Positions 24,033 to 31,917 of a stretch of 64,000 nt of DNA are shown piece by piece (the first letter of the stretch is position 1; every line of letters starts with the position of its first letter). A program made the position numbers and the translations under genes. Source of the DNA: Geodermatophilus siccatus (GTDB taxonomy: Bacteria > Actinomycetota > Actinomycetes > Mycobacteriales > Geodermatophilaceae). Under the pieces are notes generated by a model. That model searched no databases, was not told the DNA's origin, and worked only from the letters and a program-made list of their open reading frames with translations. The stretch covers positions 434,001 to 498,000 of the forward strand of contig NZ_FNHE01000002.1 of the NCBI RefSeq assembly GCF_900103785.1, read 5' to 3'.

Positions 24033-24770
24033 ATGACCGAGGCCACCGCGAACGGCGCCCGGCCGACCGTCGCACTCGTCCACGGGGCCTTCGCCGACAG
24101 CGCGGGCTGGACCGACGTCGTCGCCCGGCTCCTCGCCGACAGGGTGCGGGTGCGGGCCGTCTCCAACCCGCTGCGCGGCATCGCCCACGACGCCGCCTAC
24201 GTGGCCAGCGCCCTCTCGCAGATCGACGGACCGGTGCTCGCCGTCGGTCACTCCTACGGCGGTGCGGTCATCACGAACGCCGCGCTGCGGGCGGGCAACG
24301 TCGTCGGACTGGTCTACGTCGCCGGCTTCGCCCCCGACGAGGGGGAGACCCTGCAGGACGTCGAGGCCGACTCCAGGGACAGCGTGCTGCTCACGGCCCT
24401 GCTCCAGTGGAGCTACCCGACGGCCGACGGCGGGACGGAGACCGAGTTCGCGATCGACCCGGACCGGTTCCACGACGCCTTCGCCGCGGACGTGCCGGAG
24501 GAGCAGTCCCGCGTCATGGCGGCCACCCAGCGACCCGTCTCCGCCCTGGCCTTCGGTGAGCCGACCACGGCGCCGGCGTGGAAGGACCTGCCGTCCTGGG
24601 CCGTCGTCCCCACCGGCGACAAGGCGGTCGGCAGCGACGTCCTGCGGACCATGGCGGCACGAGCCGGCGCCACGGTGACCGAGGTGGAGGGCTCCCACGT
24701 GATCATGATCTCCCGGCCGGAGGTCGTCACCGAGGTCGTCCGGCAGGCGCTCCGGGCCGTCCCGGCGTAG
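24033..24770 (+). CDS. Alpha/beta hydrolase (EstC/RsbQ-like small esterase)
   Basis: A 245-residue hydrolase without cap domain. VALVHGAFADSAGW at 13-26 gives the oxyanion strand and loop; the nucleophile elbow is GHSYGG (Ser near 74); the catalytic His is in EGSHVIMISRPE. The subgroup is found in many soil bacteria as alpha/beta fold hydrolase with esterase activity; substrate unknown. ATG 24033 follows GGAGGGGATCACC. It has its own promoter motif (site C) and ends at a strong bidirectional hairpin. Confidence 0.83.
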   Translation: MTEATANGARPTVALVHGAFADSAGWTDVVARLLADRVRVRAVSNPLRGIAHDAAYVASALSQIDGPVLAVGHSYGGAVITNAALRAGNVVGLVYVAGFAPDEGETLQDVEADSRDSVLLTALLQWSYPTADGGTETEFAIDPDRFHDAFAADVPEEQSRVMAATQRPVSALAFGEPTTAPAWKDLPSWAVVPTGDKAVGSDVLRTMAARAGATVTEVEGSHVIMISRPEVVTEVVRQALRAVPA

Positions 24771-24785
24771 CGCTCGCCGGCCGCT

Positions 24786-24822
24786 CGGGCCGTCGGGACC
24801 GCGTCCCGGTCCCGACGGCCCG
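24786..24822. terminator. Strong bidirectional terminator hairpin
   Basis: CGGGCCGTCGGGACC (24786-24800) and its exact complement GGTCCCGACGGCCCG (24808-24822) form 15-bp arms with a 7-nt loop. It sits between the convergent hydrolase (+) and DUF6510 (-) genes. There is no U-tract, which is normal for high-GC actinobacteria. Confidence 0.8.
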
Positions 24823-24834
24823 GCCGCGCCCGGC

Positions 24835-25131
24835 TCAGCCGGACGCGCCCTCCGCGGGGGTCATCCGCAGCAGCCGGACCCCGGTCATCTCCAGTCGCAG
24901 GCCCGCCGCGTCGGAGGCGCAGCGGAGCACGACCTGCATGCAGCCCGGGCACCGGACGACGAGCGCAGGCGCGTCGGCGTAGACCAGGTGCTCCCCCAGG
25001 GGCGCCGGGCGTCCGCAGTGCGCGCAGGTCGAGACGGCCGTCGTCGGGTCCACCGCGAAGACCTCACGCAGGACCCCGCCCGCCGCGTTGCCGTCCAGCC
25101 GCCGATCACCCGTCTCCGGGACACCGGTCAC
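24835..25131 (-). CDS. DUF6510 family zinc-ribbon protein
   Basis: A 98-residue protein with DGNAAGGVLREVFAVDPTTA near the N-terminus and two Cys pairs, CAHCG and CPGC, separated by GEHLVYADAPALVVR; these should bind one zinc ion. The family is small and uncharacterised. GTG 25131 is chosen because GGAGG lies 8 nt before it; a GTG 9 nt further upstream lacks room for a ribosome site. It follows the DUF5709 gene by 33 bp on the same strand and is probably its partner in an operon driven from site E at 25740. Confidence 0.75.
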   Translation of the reverse strand: MTGVPETGDRRLDGNAAGGVLREVFAVDPTTAVSTCAHCGRPAPLGEHLVYADAPALVVRCPGCMQVVLRCASDAAGLRLEMTGVRLLRMTPAEGASG

Positions 25132-25164
25132 GGGACACACCTCCGATCCACTCCGACCTGCGCG

Positions 25165-25638
25165 TCATCGATCCGTCCAGCCGGGGGACCAGGCGTCGTC
25201 CTCGTCGGGGACGACGTGCACCGCTCCCTCCTCGGCGGAGGCCGCCCCCGAGTCGATGCCCACGTCGAGGGCGTACAGCTCCGGCTCGACGTCCCCCCAA
25301 CGCTCGGCGGTCTCCACCAGCCGCCCCGCGCGGCGGCCGCCGACCTCGTCGTCGATGAGCTCCCCGTCGGTGTCGGAGGCGTCCCCCAGTCCGTCCCCCT
25401 CGACCTGCTGCTGCTCCGGGACCTCACGGGCGAGTCGACCCGCCAGGCTCTCCCCGGCCAGCTCCTCGCGTTCGGTGGTCCCCCAGTCCGTGACCGCCCA
25501 CGGGCGCTCGGCCGGGGACCAACCGGTGTCGAGCACGTCGGTGACGCCGCCGAGGTCCTCCAGGGTGTCCTGCGGCTCCAGGACGCCGGAGTCCTCCTCG
25601 GGATCGGTCCCGTCGGTGCCGAAGACGAACGGGTCCAC
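25165..25638 (-). CDS. DUF5709 family protein
   Basis: A 157-residue very acidic protein without Cys, signal peptide or membrane segment. Family landmarks are DSGVLEPQDTLEDLGGVTDV, LDTGWSPAERPWAVTDWGTT, LAGRLAREVPEQ, DDEVGGRRAGRLVE and DVGIDSGAASAEEGAVHVV. The family is confined to actinobacteria and has no assigned function; the acidic, flexible composition suggests a stress-related solute-like or scaffold protein (inference). GTG 25638 follows GAGGAGG by 6 nt. The promoter motif on the minus strand at 25740-25756 lies 101 bp upstream. Confidence 0.78.
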   Translation of the reverse strand: MDPFVFGTDGTDPEEDSGVLEPQDTLEDLGGVTDVLDTGWSPAERPWAVTDWGTTEREELAGESLAGRLAREVPEQQQVEGDGLGDASDTDGELIDDEVGGRRAGRLVETAERWGDVEPELYALDVGIDSGAASAEEGAVHVVPDEDDAWSPGWTDR

Positions 25639-25739
25639 CGCACACCTCCTCGACCCCGGGCCGGAGCAGGGGCGAGCGCTCACCAGCGGGCCGCTCACCC
25701 GCCTCCCGTCGGGAACCGTGGCAGGACCGACCACGTCGA

Positions 25740-25756
25740 CGCATCGGTCATCCGAC
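25740..25756 (-). promoter_or_regulatory. TGAC-GATG motif, site E (minus strand)
   Basis: Read on the minus strand it is GTCGGATGACCGATGCG, matching sites B and C in the last ten bases. It points toward the DUF5709-DUF6510 pair. The left half is GTCG rather than GTCA, so the conserved core is TGACCGATGCG rather than the palindrome. Confidence 0.45.
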
Positions 25757-25907
25757 TGGAGGTCGCCGCTCCCCGGGCCCGAGGTCCCTGGTGGCCCGCC
25801 CGAGGGTGAGAGACACTCTCACCGACACACGGACGACCGGACCAGCGACCTCCACGACCGAGGGCTCGCCTACCGGCACCGCCGGGTGCGCGCGGGAGGG
25901 GACTCCG

Positions 25908-28721
25908 TTGCCAGAAGCGCTCGCCCCCGTCCGCACCGCGGACGCGGGCCTGATCGGCCGGTCGGCCGAGTGTGCGGCACTCGCCTCCTTCCTCGACCGG
26001 GCGCTGAGCACCGGCGCCGTCCTCCTGGTGACCGGGGAACCCGGCGTCGGCAAGACCCTGCTGCTGGAGACGGCCGCGCGGGACGCGGCGGCCTCCGGTG
26101 CCACGGTCGTCCACGCTGCCGGCGTCGAGTTCGAGGCCGAGGTGGGCTTCGCGGGCCTCAACCAGCTCCTGCTGCCCCTCCTCGACGACCTGGAGACGCT
26201 CCCCGAGCCGCACCGCGAGGCGCTGGTCGTGGCCCTCGGCCTGGGTGCGGGGCCGCCATCCCACCGGCTGCTCGTCTCGGCCGCCGTCCTGGGTCTGCTC
26301 ACGCGGGCGGCGGAGTCCCGCCCGGTGCTGGTCGTCGTCGACGACGTGCCGTGGGTGGACCGGCCGAGCGAGCGGGTCCTCGGCTTCGTCGCCCGCCGGC
26401 TGGACCGCAGCCGGATCGGCCTGATCGCCGCGGCGCGGACCGGCAGCGACTGTGTCCTCCTCCAGGCGGGTCTGCCCCAGCTCGAGGTGCCCCCGCTGGG
26501 CGAGGACGCCGCCACGGAACTGCTGCGGGCCCGCTTCCCCGTGCTCGACGCGCAGATCCGCCGGCGCGTCCTCGAGGCGTCCCAGGGCAACCCGCTCGCC
26601 CTGCTGGAGCTCCCCGCGGTCATGACCGAGGCCCAGCGCACCGGGTCCGACCCCCTCCCGTCGGCGCTTCCGCTGAGCAGCCACCTGCAGCGGGTCTTCG
26701 CCCAGCAGCTCGCCGCCCTCCCCGAGCGGACCCGGGAACTGCTGCTCCTCGCCGCCCTCGAGGGGACGGGGGACCTCCGGACACTGCGTGCGGCGGCAGC
26801 CACCGACGGGTGGCTCGACGACCTGGCCCCGGCCGAGCGAGCACGGCTGCTGCGCATCGACCTCGCCGCGGGACGCGTGACCCTGCGGCACCCGCTCATC
26901 GGGTCAGCGGCGGTCCAGCTGTCGACGAGCGGTGAGCTGCGGCGGGCACACGGCGCCCTGGCCCACGTCCTGGTCGACCGACCGGAGGAGTGCGCCTGGC
27001 ACCTCGCCGAGGCCGTCGTGGGCGCCGACGCCCGCGCCGCCGACCTCCTCGAGACCGCGGCGCACCGCGCACGGCACAAGGGCGACGCGGTGCACGCGGT
27101 CAACGCCCTCCTCCGGGCCGCAGACCTCACCCCGAGCGGTCCGGACCGAGCCCGCCGGCTGGCGGCCGCCGCGTTCGTGGGTGCCGACACGACCGGGGAC
27201 CTGCGCAACGTGCCCCAGCTGCTGTCCGCGGCCCGCACGGCCGACCCCCGGACGGCAGGGTCCCTCGAGGTCGCGGTGGCCGCCGCGCACCACCTGCTCA
27301 ACGGGGAGGGTGACGTCGAGACGGCGCACCGCATGCTCGTGCGGGCCGTCGAGTACGCGCTCGACCACGGATCCGGCGCGGCCACGGTCGAGGACGCACT
27401 GCACAGCCTCATGCTGGTGTGCCACTTCGGCGGCCGGGACGAGCTTTGGCGCCCCTTCGAGTGGGCGCTCGAGGCCCTGGGGCCGGACCTCCCGCCGGTG
27501 CTGTCGGTGTCGCGCACGGTGTTCGCCGACCCCGTCCGCGCGGCGCCGGCGGCGCTCGAGCGGCTCGACGAGCTGATCGTCTCCGCGCACACCGGCGTCG
27601 ATCCCACCCACGTGGTCCGCGTGGGCATGGCCGCCTTGTACGCCGATCGCCTCTCCGGTTGCCGGCAGGCGCTCCGGAGGGTGGTCAGGGACGGGAGGCA
27701 GGGCGGCGCGGCCGCCTCGGCCGTCAACGCCCTGATGCTGCTGTGCCACGACGCCTTCGACGGAGGTCGCTGGCAGGAGGCCGGACGCACGGCCGAGGAG
27801 GGCCGCGCGTGGGGTGAGGAGCTGGGCTACCGGCTCATCACCCTGTCCGGCGTCTACTGCTCGGCCCTCCTGGCGGCCGCGCGAGGGGATGACGGGACGG
27901 CGGAGACCCTGGCCGACGAGCTCGTCACGTGGTCGGCGCCGAGAGCGGTCCGTCTGCTCGAGGACTTCGCCCACCGCGTCCGCGGGCTGGCCGCGCTGGG
28001 ACGCGGGAACTTCGAGGACGCCTACCGGGAGCTGAGCGCCGTCAGCCAGCCCGGTGGCTTCGCCCCGTACGCCCCGGTCGGCCTCACCGTCGCCATGGAC
28101 CTGGTGGAGGCCGCGGTGCGCACGGGCCGCCGTCCCGAGGCCGCGGCGCACGTGGCGGCCATGGAGCGGGCCCCGATCTTCACCGGCCGGCCGAAGCTCG
28201 CTCTCGTGAAGGCGGGCTCCGCAGCTCTCGTGGCACCGGGTGAGGAGGCGTCCCGGCGTTTCGAGGAGGCGTTGGCCGTCCCCGGGGCCGAGCAGTACCC
28301 CTTCGAACGCGCGCGGGTCCAGCTCGCCTACGGGGAGCACCTGCGCCGCAGCCGCGCGACGAACGCCTCCCGCGTGCAGCTCACGGCGGCGCTGGAGAGG
28401 TTCCGGCAGCTCGGGGCGCGACCGTGGGCGACGCGGGCGGCCAACGAGGTCCGGGCGACCGGGCTGACCCACCGCGGCGCGACCGGTGACCGGGGCGCCG
28501 GCGCACTGACCGCCCAGGAGCACCAGATCGCCATGCTGGCCGCCTCGGGTCTGTCCAACAAGCAGATCGGCAGCCGGCTGTACCTCTCGCCCCGGACGGT
28601 CGGTGCCCACCTCTACCGGGTCTTCCCGAAGCTGGGCATCACCTCCCGGGCCGCGCTGCGGGACGCCCTGAGCGGCACCGCACGCGAGGCGGCCGCGGAG
28701 GCTGCGGCCGTGGTCCTTTGA
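25908..28721 (+). CDS. LuxR-family regulator with AAA ATPase (LAL type), 2
   Basis: A 937-residue LAL regulator, same plan as the protein at 12520. Walker A GEPGVGKT at 43-50, Walker B VLVVVDDVPWVD near 142-153, helical repeat middle, and C-terminal LuxR domain: LTAQEHQIAMLAASGLSNKQ then IGSRLYLSPRTVGAHLYRVF. I choose TTG 25908 because GGGAGGGG lies 6 nt upstream; longer in-frame starts (GTG 25791) have no ribosome site and add a Thr-rich low-complexity head. The stop codon lies inside motif site D, so the next promoter starts within this gene's end. The target genes are unknown. Confidence 0.85.
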   Translation: MPEALAPVRTADAGLIGRSAECAALASFLDRALSTGAVLLVTGEPGVGKTLLLETAARDAAASGATVVHAAGVEFEAEVGFAGLNQLLLPLLDDLETLPEPHREALVVALGLGAGPPSHRLLVSAAVLGLLTRAAESRPVLVVVDDVPWVDRPSERVLGFVARRLDRSRIGLIAAARTGSDCVLLQAGLPQLEVPPLGEDAATELLRARFPVLDAQIRRRVLEASQGNPLALLELPAVMTEAQRTGSDPLPSALPLSSHLQRVFAQQLAALPERTRELLLLAALEGTGDLRTLRAAAATDGWLDDLAPAERARLLRIDLAAGRVTLRHPLIGSAAVQLSTSGELRRAHGALAHVLVDRPEECAWHLAEAVVGADARAADLLETAAHRARHKGDAVHAVNALLRAADLTPSGPDRARRLAAAAFVGADTTGDLRNVPQLLSAARTADPRTAGSLEVAVAAAHHLLNGEGDVETAHRMLVRAVEYALDHGSGAATVEDALHSLMLVCHFGGRDELWRPFEWALEALGPDLPPVLSVSRTVFADPVRAAPAALERLDELIVSAHTGVDPTHVVRVGMAALYADRLSGCRQALRRVVRDGRQGGAAASAVNALMLLCHDAFDGGRWQEAGRTAEEGRAWGEELGYRLITLSGVYCSALLAAARGDDGTAETLADELVTWSAPRAVRLLEDFAHRVRGLAALGRGNFEDAYRELSAVSQPGGFAPYAPVGLTVAMDLVEAAVRTGRRPEAAAHVAAMERAPIFTGRPKLALVKAGSAALVAPGEEASRRFEEALAVPGAEQYPFERARVQLAYGEHLRRSRATNASRVQLTAALERFRQLGARPWATRAANEVRATGLTHRGATGDRGAGALTAQEHQIAMLAASGLSNKQIGSRLYLSPRTVGAHLYRVFPKLGITSRAALRDALSGTAREAAAEAAAVVL

Positions 28722-28729
28722 CTGATGCC
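28713..28729 (+). promoter_or_regulatory. TGAC-GATG motif, site D
   Basis: GTCCTTTGACTGATGCC overlaps the last codons of the LuxR gene and lies 60 bp before the sulfite oxidase-like gene. It fits TGACYGATGC with one change at the end. Confidence 0.4.
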
Positions 28730-28789
28730 CCGGTCCGCCGTGGCGGGGAGAGTCGGCACCGCTGGAGGTGACGCCGGGGAGGAGCCGTC

Positions 28790-29392
28790 ATGTCACTGGT
28801 CTCTCGAGGGTTCGGACGCCGGGAGCAGCGCCGGGACGAGCGACTGCCCCCGGGCCAGTACGACGCCGGCGACCTCTTCCCCGTGCTGTCCGCCGGCCCG
28901 ACGCCGCGGACGCCGCTGGGCGAGTGGGACCTGACGCTGCAGGGCGAGGTGGACGGCCTGCGGCGCTGGACCTGGGACGAGTTCCGGGAGCTGCCGCGCG
29001 AGGCGGTCTCGGTCGACATCCACTGCGTCACCAAGTGGTCGAAGTTCGACACCCGCTGGGAGGGCGTCGCGGTCGACACGCTGCTGGCCGGCGTCCGGAC
29101 CGAGGCGGCGTACGCCCTCGCCTTCTGCGACGGCGGGTACACCACCAACCACCGACTGAGCGACCTGACCGACGGCCGGGCGTGGGTGGTGGACACCTAC
29201 GACGGGCAGCCGCTCGCACCCGAGCACGGAGGGCCGGTCCGGCTGCTGGTCCCCCACCTCTACTTCTGGAAGAGCGCCAAGTGGCTCCGCGGGTTCGCAC
29301 TCAGCCAGTTCAACGAGCCGGGGTTCTGGGAGACGTTCGGCTACCACGATCGCGGGGACCCATGGCTCGAGCAGCGGTACAGCGGCGACTGA
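28790..29392 (+). CDS. Sulfite oxidase-like molybdopterin oxidoreductase (YedY/MsrP-like, soluble)
   Basis: A 200-residue protein consisting only of the oxidoreductase molybdopterin domain. LRRWTWDEFRELP and VDIHCVTKWSK supply the Mo-ligating Cys79; WEGVAVDTLL, GGYTTNHRLSDL, AWVVDTYDGQPL, HGGPVRLLVPHLYFWKSAKW and GFWETFGYHDRGDPW follow the family order. No Tat signal or haem domain is visible, so it should be cytoplasmic. It overlaps the ferredoxin reductase-like gene by 31 bp; that gene is presumably its electron-transfer partner. The promoter carries motif site D. Substrate (sulfite, sulfoxide) is not shown by the sequence. Confidence 0.88.
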   Translation: MSLVSRGFGRREQRRDERLPPGQYDAGDLFPVLSAGPTPRTPLGEWDLTLQGEVDGLRRWTWDEFRELPREAVSVDIHCVTKWSKFDTRWEGVAVDTLLAGVRTEAAYALAFCDGGYTTNHRLSDLTDGRAWVVDTYDGQPLAPEHGGPVRLLVPHLYFWKSAKWLRGFALSQFNEPGFWETFGYHDRGDPWLEQRYSGD

Positions 29393-30123
29393 ACTGGCTG
29401 CGCGCCACGGTCCTCGAGAACCGCCCCGAGACCGCTCGCGTCCACCGGCTCCTCCTCGACGTCCCCGGCTGGCCGGGCCACCTGCCCGGCCAGCACGTCG
29501 ACCTGCGGCTGACCGCCGAGGACGGCTACACGGCCCAGCGCAGCTACTCGGTGGCCTCCGCCCCCGAGGACCCCCGGCTGCACCTGCTGGTCGAGCGGTT
29601 CGAGGGTGGTGAGGTGTCGCCGTACCTCACCGACGAACTGCGCTCCGGTGACCTGCTGGAGCTGCGCGGCCCCATCGGCGGGTACTTCGTCTGGTCGTCC
29701 GCCGTGGACCGGGACGGGGGGCGGGCCGAGGGCCGCCGCCCCGTGCAGCTCGTCGCGGGTGGCGCCGGCGTCGCCCCGTTCCTCGCCATGCTGGACCACC
29801 ACCGGCGCACGGGCGGGTCCACACCGGTGCGGCTGCTGTACTCGGCACGCACGGCCGACGACGTCCTCGCCCCCGACGTCCTGGGCCCGCAGACGACGAT
29901 CACGCTGACCCGGGAGGCGCCGTCGGACTGGAGGGGCCTGACCGGCCGGATCGACCGCCGCATGCTGGAGGCGCAGACCTTCGCGCCCACCACCCGGCCG
30001 CGGGTCTTCGTGTGCGGCCCCACGTCCTTCGTCGAGAGCACCGCCACGACGCTCGTCGACCTCGGTCACGACCCGTCGTGGATCAGGCTCGAGCGCTTCG
30101 GCGGGTCCGGCGATCCGTCGTAG
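29362..30123 (+). CDS. Ferredoxin/flavin reductase-like protein (FNR fold)
   Basis: A 253-residue FNR-type flavoprotein. The FAD loop is RSYSVASAPED, the NAD-binding part begins VAGGAGVAPFLAML, and the family Cys is in VFVCGPTSFVE. There is no 2Fe-2S domain. It starts (ATG 29362) within the last 31 bp of the molybdoenzyme gene, the usual arrangement for sulfite oxidase-like/FNR pairs, and likely passes electrons from NAD(P)H. An in-frame extension upstream would lie inside the molybdoenzyme gene and is not coding. Confidence 0.88.
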   Translation: MARAAVQRRLNWLRATVLENRPETARVHRLLLDVPGWPGHLPGQHVDLRLTAEDGYTAQRSYSVASAPEDPRLHLLVERFEGGEVSPYLTDELRSGDLLELRGPIGGYFVWSSAVDRDGGRAEGRRPVQLVAGGAGVAPFLAMLDHHRRTGGSTPVRLLYSARTADDVLAPDVLGPQTTITLTREAPSDWRGLTGRIDRRMLEAQTFAPTTRPRVFVCGPTSFVESTATTLVDLGHDPSWIRLERFGGSGDPS

Positions 30124-30134
30124 AGGAGCGGCGC

Positions 30135-30839
30135 ATGTCCGTCAGGAGCCGGGTACTGGCCGTTGCCGCGGCGACGACCACGGTCGTCGGTACGGGCACG
30201 GTGGCGATGCCCCCGGCGAGCGCGGCCACCCCGGCCTGCGGCCCGGGTTGCATCGCGGTCTTCAGCCCTGAGTTCGGCACGCACGGCGACCCCCAGTTCG
30301 TGGAGGCGGTGCTCGACGGGGTGGGCACGGTCGGCCAGCCCCTCGTCCTGCAGCGCGCCGGCAGCTCTGACCCGTCGCAGGACTTCCTGCCCCGCGGCGG
30401 CCTGGTCTCCGACTTCTTCGCGACCGGCATGGTCTCCGCCGCGGTGAACGGTCACTACGGCAGCCTGCGCGCAGCGCAGCTGGAGTACGCGCCCTCGGGT
30501 GTCGCCAGCGGCCTGTGCGTGGGCCTGGCCGGCACCGCGTACGAGGACGAGCCGCTCGGCCTGCAGCCGTGCAGCGTCCCGGGGACGACCGTGTGGATCG
30601 TCGACACCGCGGACTCGCCCGCGACCGCGGCCGACGGGTACTCCCCCCTCGTCAACGGCTCGACGACGGACGTCACCCACCCGTTGGCGATGACCTACCC
30701 GGCCGACGCCGCCCCGACCGACGAACCGGCTCCGCAGATCCACGTGAGCCGCCTGCACTCCTGCGGCCATGCGGACCCGGCGGGGCGCGCAGTGCCCGAC
30801 CGGCAGCTCTGGGGAACGGTGCTCGGCGTCCTGGAGTAG
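30135..30839 (+). CDS. Secreted protein of unknown function
   Basis: A 234-residue protein. Residues 1-31 form a signal peptide with Arg at 4 and 6, a hydrophobic core and an ASA-A cleavage site (PPASAATPAC). The mature part has Cys pairs at ACGPGC, LCVG, PCSVPG and SCGHA that could form disulfides; GSLRAAQLEYAPSGVASGLC and TTVWIVDTADSP suggest a beta-rich fold. I recognise no family. ATG 30135 follows GAGGAGCGGCGC. It lies 11 bp after the reductase gene and may be the third gene of that operon. Confidence 0.7.
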   Translation: MSVRSRVLAVAAATTTVVGTGTVAMPPASAATPACGPGCIAVFSPEFGTHGDPQFVEAVLDGVGTVGQPLVLQRAGSSDPSQDFLPRGGLVSDFFATGMVSAAVNGHYGSLRAAQLEYAPSGVASGLCVGLAGTAYEDEPLGLQPCSVPGTTVWIVDTADSPATAADGYSPLVNGSTTDVTHPLAMTYPADAAPTDEPAPQIHVSRLHSCGHADPAGRAVPDRQLWGTVLGVLE

Positions 30840-31026
30840 CGGTCGGCGACGGCGCGGCCCCGGGGCCCCGCGTCGTGCCGCGGGTCCGGAGGAACGGCGG
30901 CCGGCCGGGCGCGGAGTTGGGAACGGCGGCGACGCGGGTACCTCCGTCCCGTTCCGGCCCGCCGGACCGGAGCAGGGGCTGACGAGCCTCGGCCCCTGGC
31001 CACGCTCCGATCGGGGAGGGATCCCT

Positions 31027-31440
31027 GTGACCCAGCAGCTGACCACCCTGACCCTGGACGACGCCCGCCGCATCGTCGCGGCCGGAGAGGCCCGCGCCGC
31101 GGAGATCGGGCAGCCGATGAACATCGCGGTCGTCGATGCAGGGGGTGACCTCGTCATGCACGTCCGGATGGACGGCGCCTGGCGCGGCAGCGTCGACATC
31201 GCCATCAACAAGGCCTTCACCGCCCGGGCGTTCGACATCGCCACCGCCGAGCTGGCCGACCTGGCCAAGCCGGGCGGCCCGTTCTACGGCATCCAGGCGT
31301 CCAACAACGGCAAGGTGATGGTCTTCGCCGGTGGCGCGCCGGTGCTCGTCGACGGGGTCGTCGTGGGCGCGGTCGGGGTGAGCGGCGGCACCGGCGAGCA
31401 GGACACGACGGTCTGCGAGGCGGCCACCGCCGGCCTCTGA
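31027..31440 (+). CDS. GlcG/HbpS family haem-binding-like protein
   Basis: A 137-residue protein of the GlcG/HbpS fold: LTLDDARRIVAAGEARAAEI, PMNIAVVDAGGDLVMHVRMD, AINKAFTARAF, PGGPFYGIQASNNGKVMVFAG and the C-terminal GAVGVSGGTGEQD. HbpS of Streptomyces binds haem and senses oxidative stress, but most members have no tested function. No signal peptide is present, so it is intracellular. GTG 31027 follows GGGGAGGGATCCCT. It is the last plus-strand gene before the convergent minus-strand PQQ block, with only 10 bp between the stops. Confidence 0.85.
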   Translation: MTQQLTTLTLDDARRIVAAGEARAAEIGQPMNIAVVDAGGDLVMHVRMDGAWRGSVDIAINKAFTARAFDIATAELADLAKPGGPFYGIQASNNGKVMVFAGGAPVLVDGVVVGAVGVSGGTGEQDTTVCEAATAGL

Positions 31441-31450
31441 CGTCCGGCCC

Positions 31451-31858
31451 CTACGCCGGCAGCCGGCCGGCCCGGCGCAGCGCGGCCAGTCCGTCCGGCG
31501 TACCGGGCCAGTGCCGGTCGAGCGCAGCCGCCCCGGCGTGGCGGACCACCGAGCGCAGCACGAGGGCGACCACGATCGCGTCGTCGGCGTGGCCGAGCAC
31601 CGGCACGAAGTCGGGCACCAGGTCGAACGGCAGCGCCAGGTAGCCCAGCAACAGCCACAGCCGCACCCGGACGCCGCGCGGCAGCGTGCCGTCGCCGGCC
31701 AGCCGGTGCACGAGCCTGAGCACGTCGGGCAGCAGCCGCAGCAGCTCCCGCAGCCGCAGGTCGTCCGGGCGGGTCGCCCACAGCACGGCCATCAGGACCA
31801 GCCAGCACAGCAGCAGGCCACCCAGCACCCCGACCAGCGTCCACGCCCAGTCCGGCAT
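31451..31858 (-). CDS. DUF1232 (YkvA-like) membrane protein
   Basis: A 135-residue protein with one N-terminal membrane helix (WAWTLVGVLGGLLLCWLVLM, residues 4-23) and a DUF1232 domain: LRLVHRLAGDGTLPRGVRVR, LLLGYLALPFDLVPDFVPVL, GHADDAIVVALVLRSVVRH. YkvA-type proteins are common inner-membrane proteins of unknown role. ATG 31858 is preceded by AGAGGTGGCGGCGGG; a GTG at 31921 would overlap the stop region of the exchanger and add an Arg-rich head. It is the last gene of the minus-strand run behind the PQQ genes and may be only loosely linked to them. Confidence 0.78.
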   Translation of the reverse strand: MPDWAWTLVGVLGGLLLCWLVLMAVLWATRPDDLRLRELLRLLPDVLRLVHRLAGDGTLPRGVRVRLWLLLGYLALPFDLVPDFVPVLGHADDAIVVALVLRSVVRHAGAAALDRHWPGTPDGLAALRRAGRLPA

Positions 31859-31917
31859 CCCGCCGCCACCTCTCCGCCGCCCCGCACCCCGAGCATCGTC
31901 CTGGAGAGGGTCCGCCT

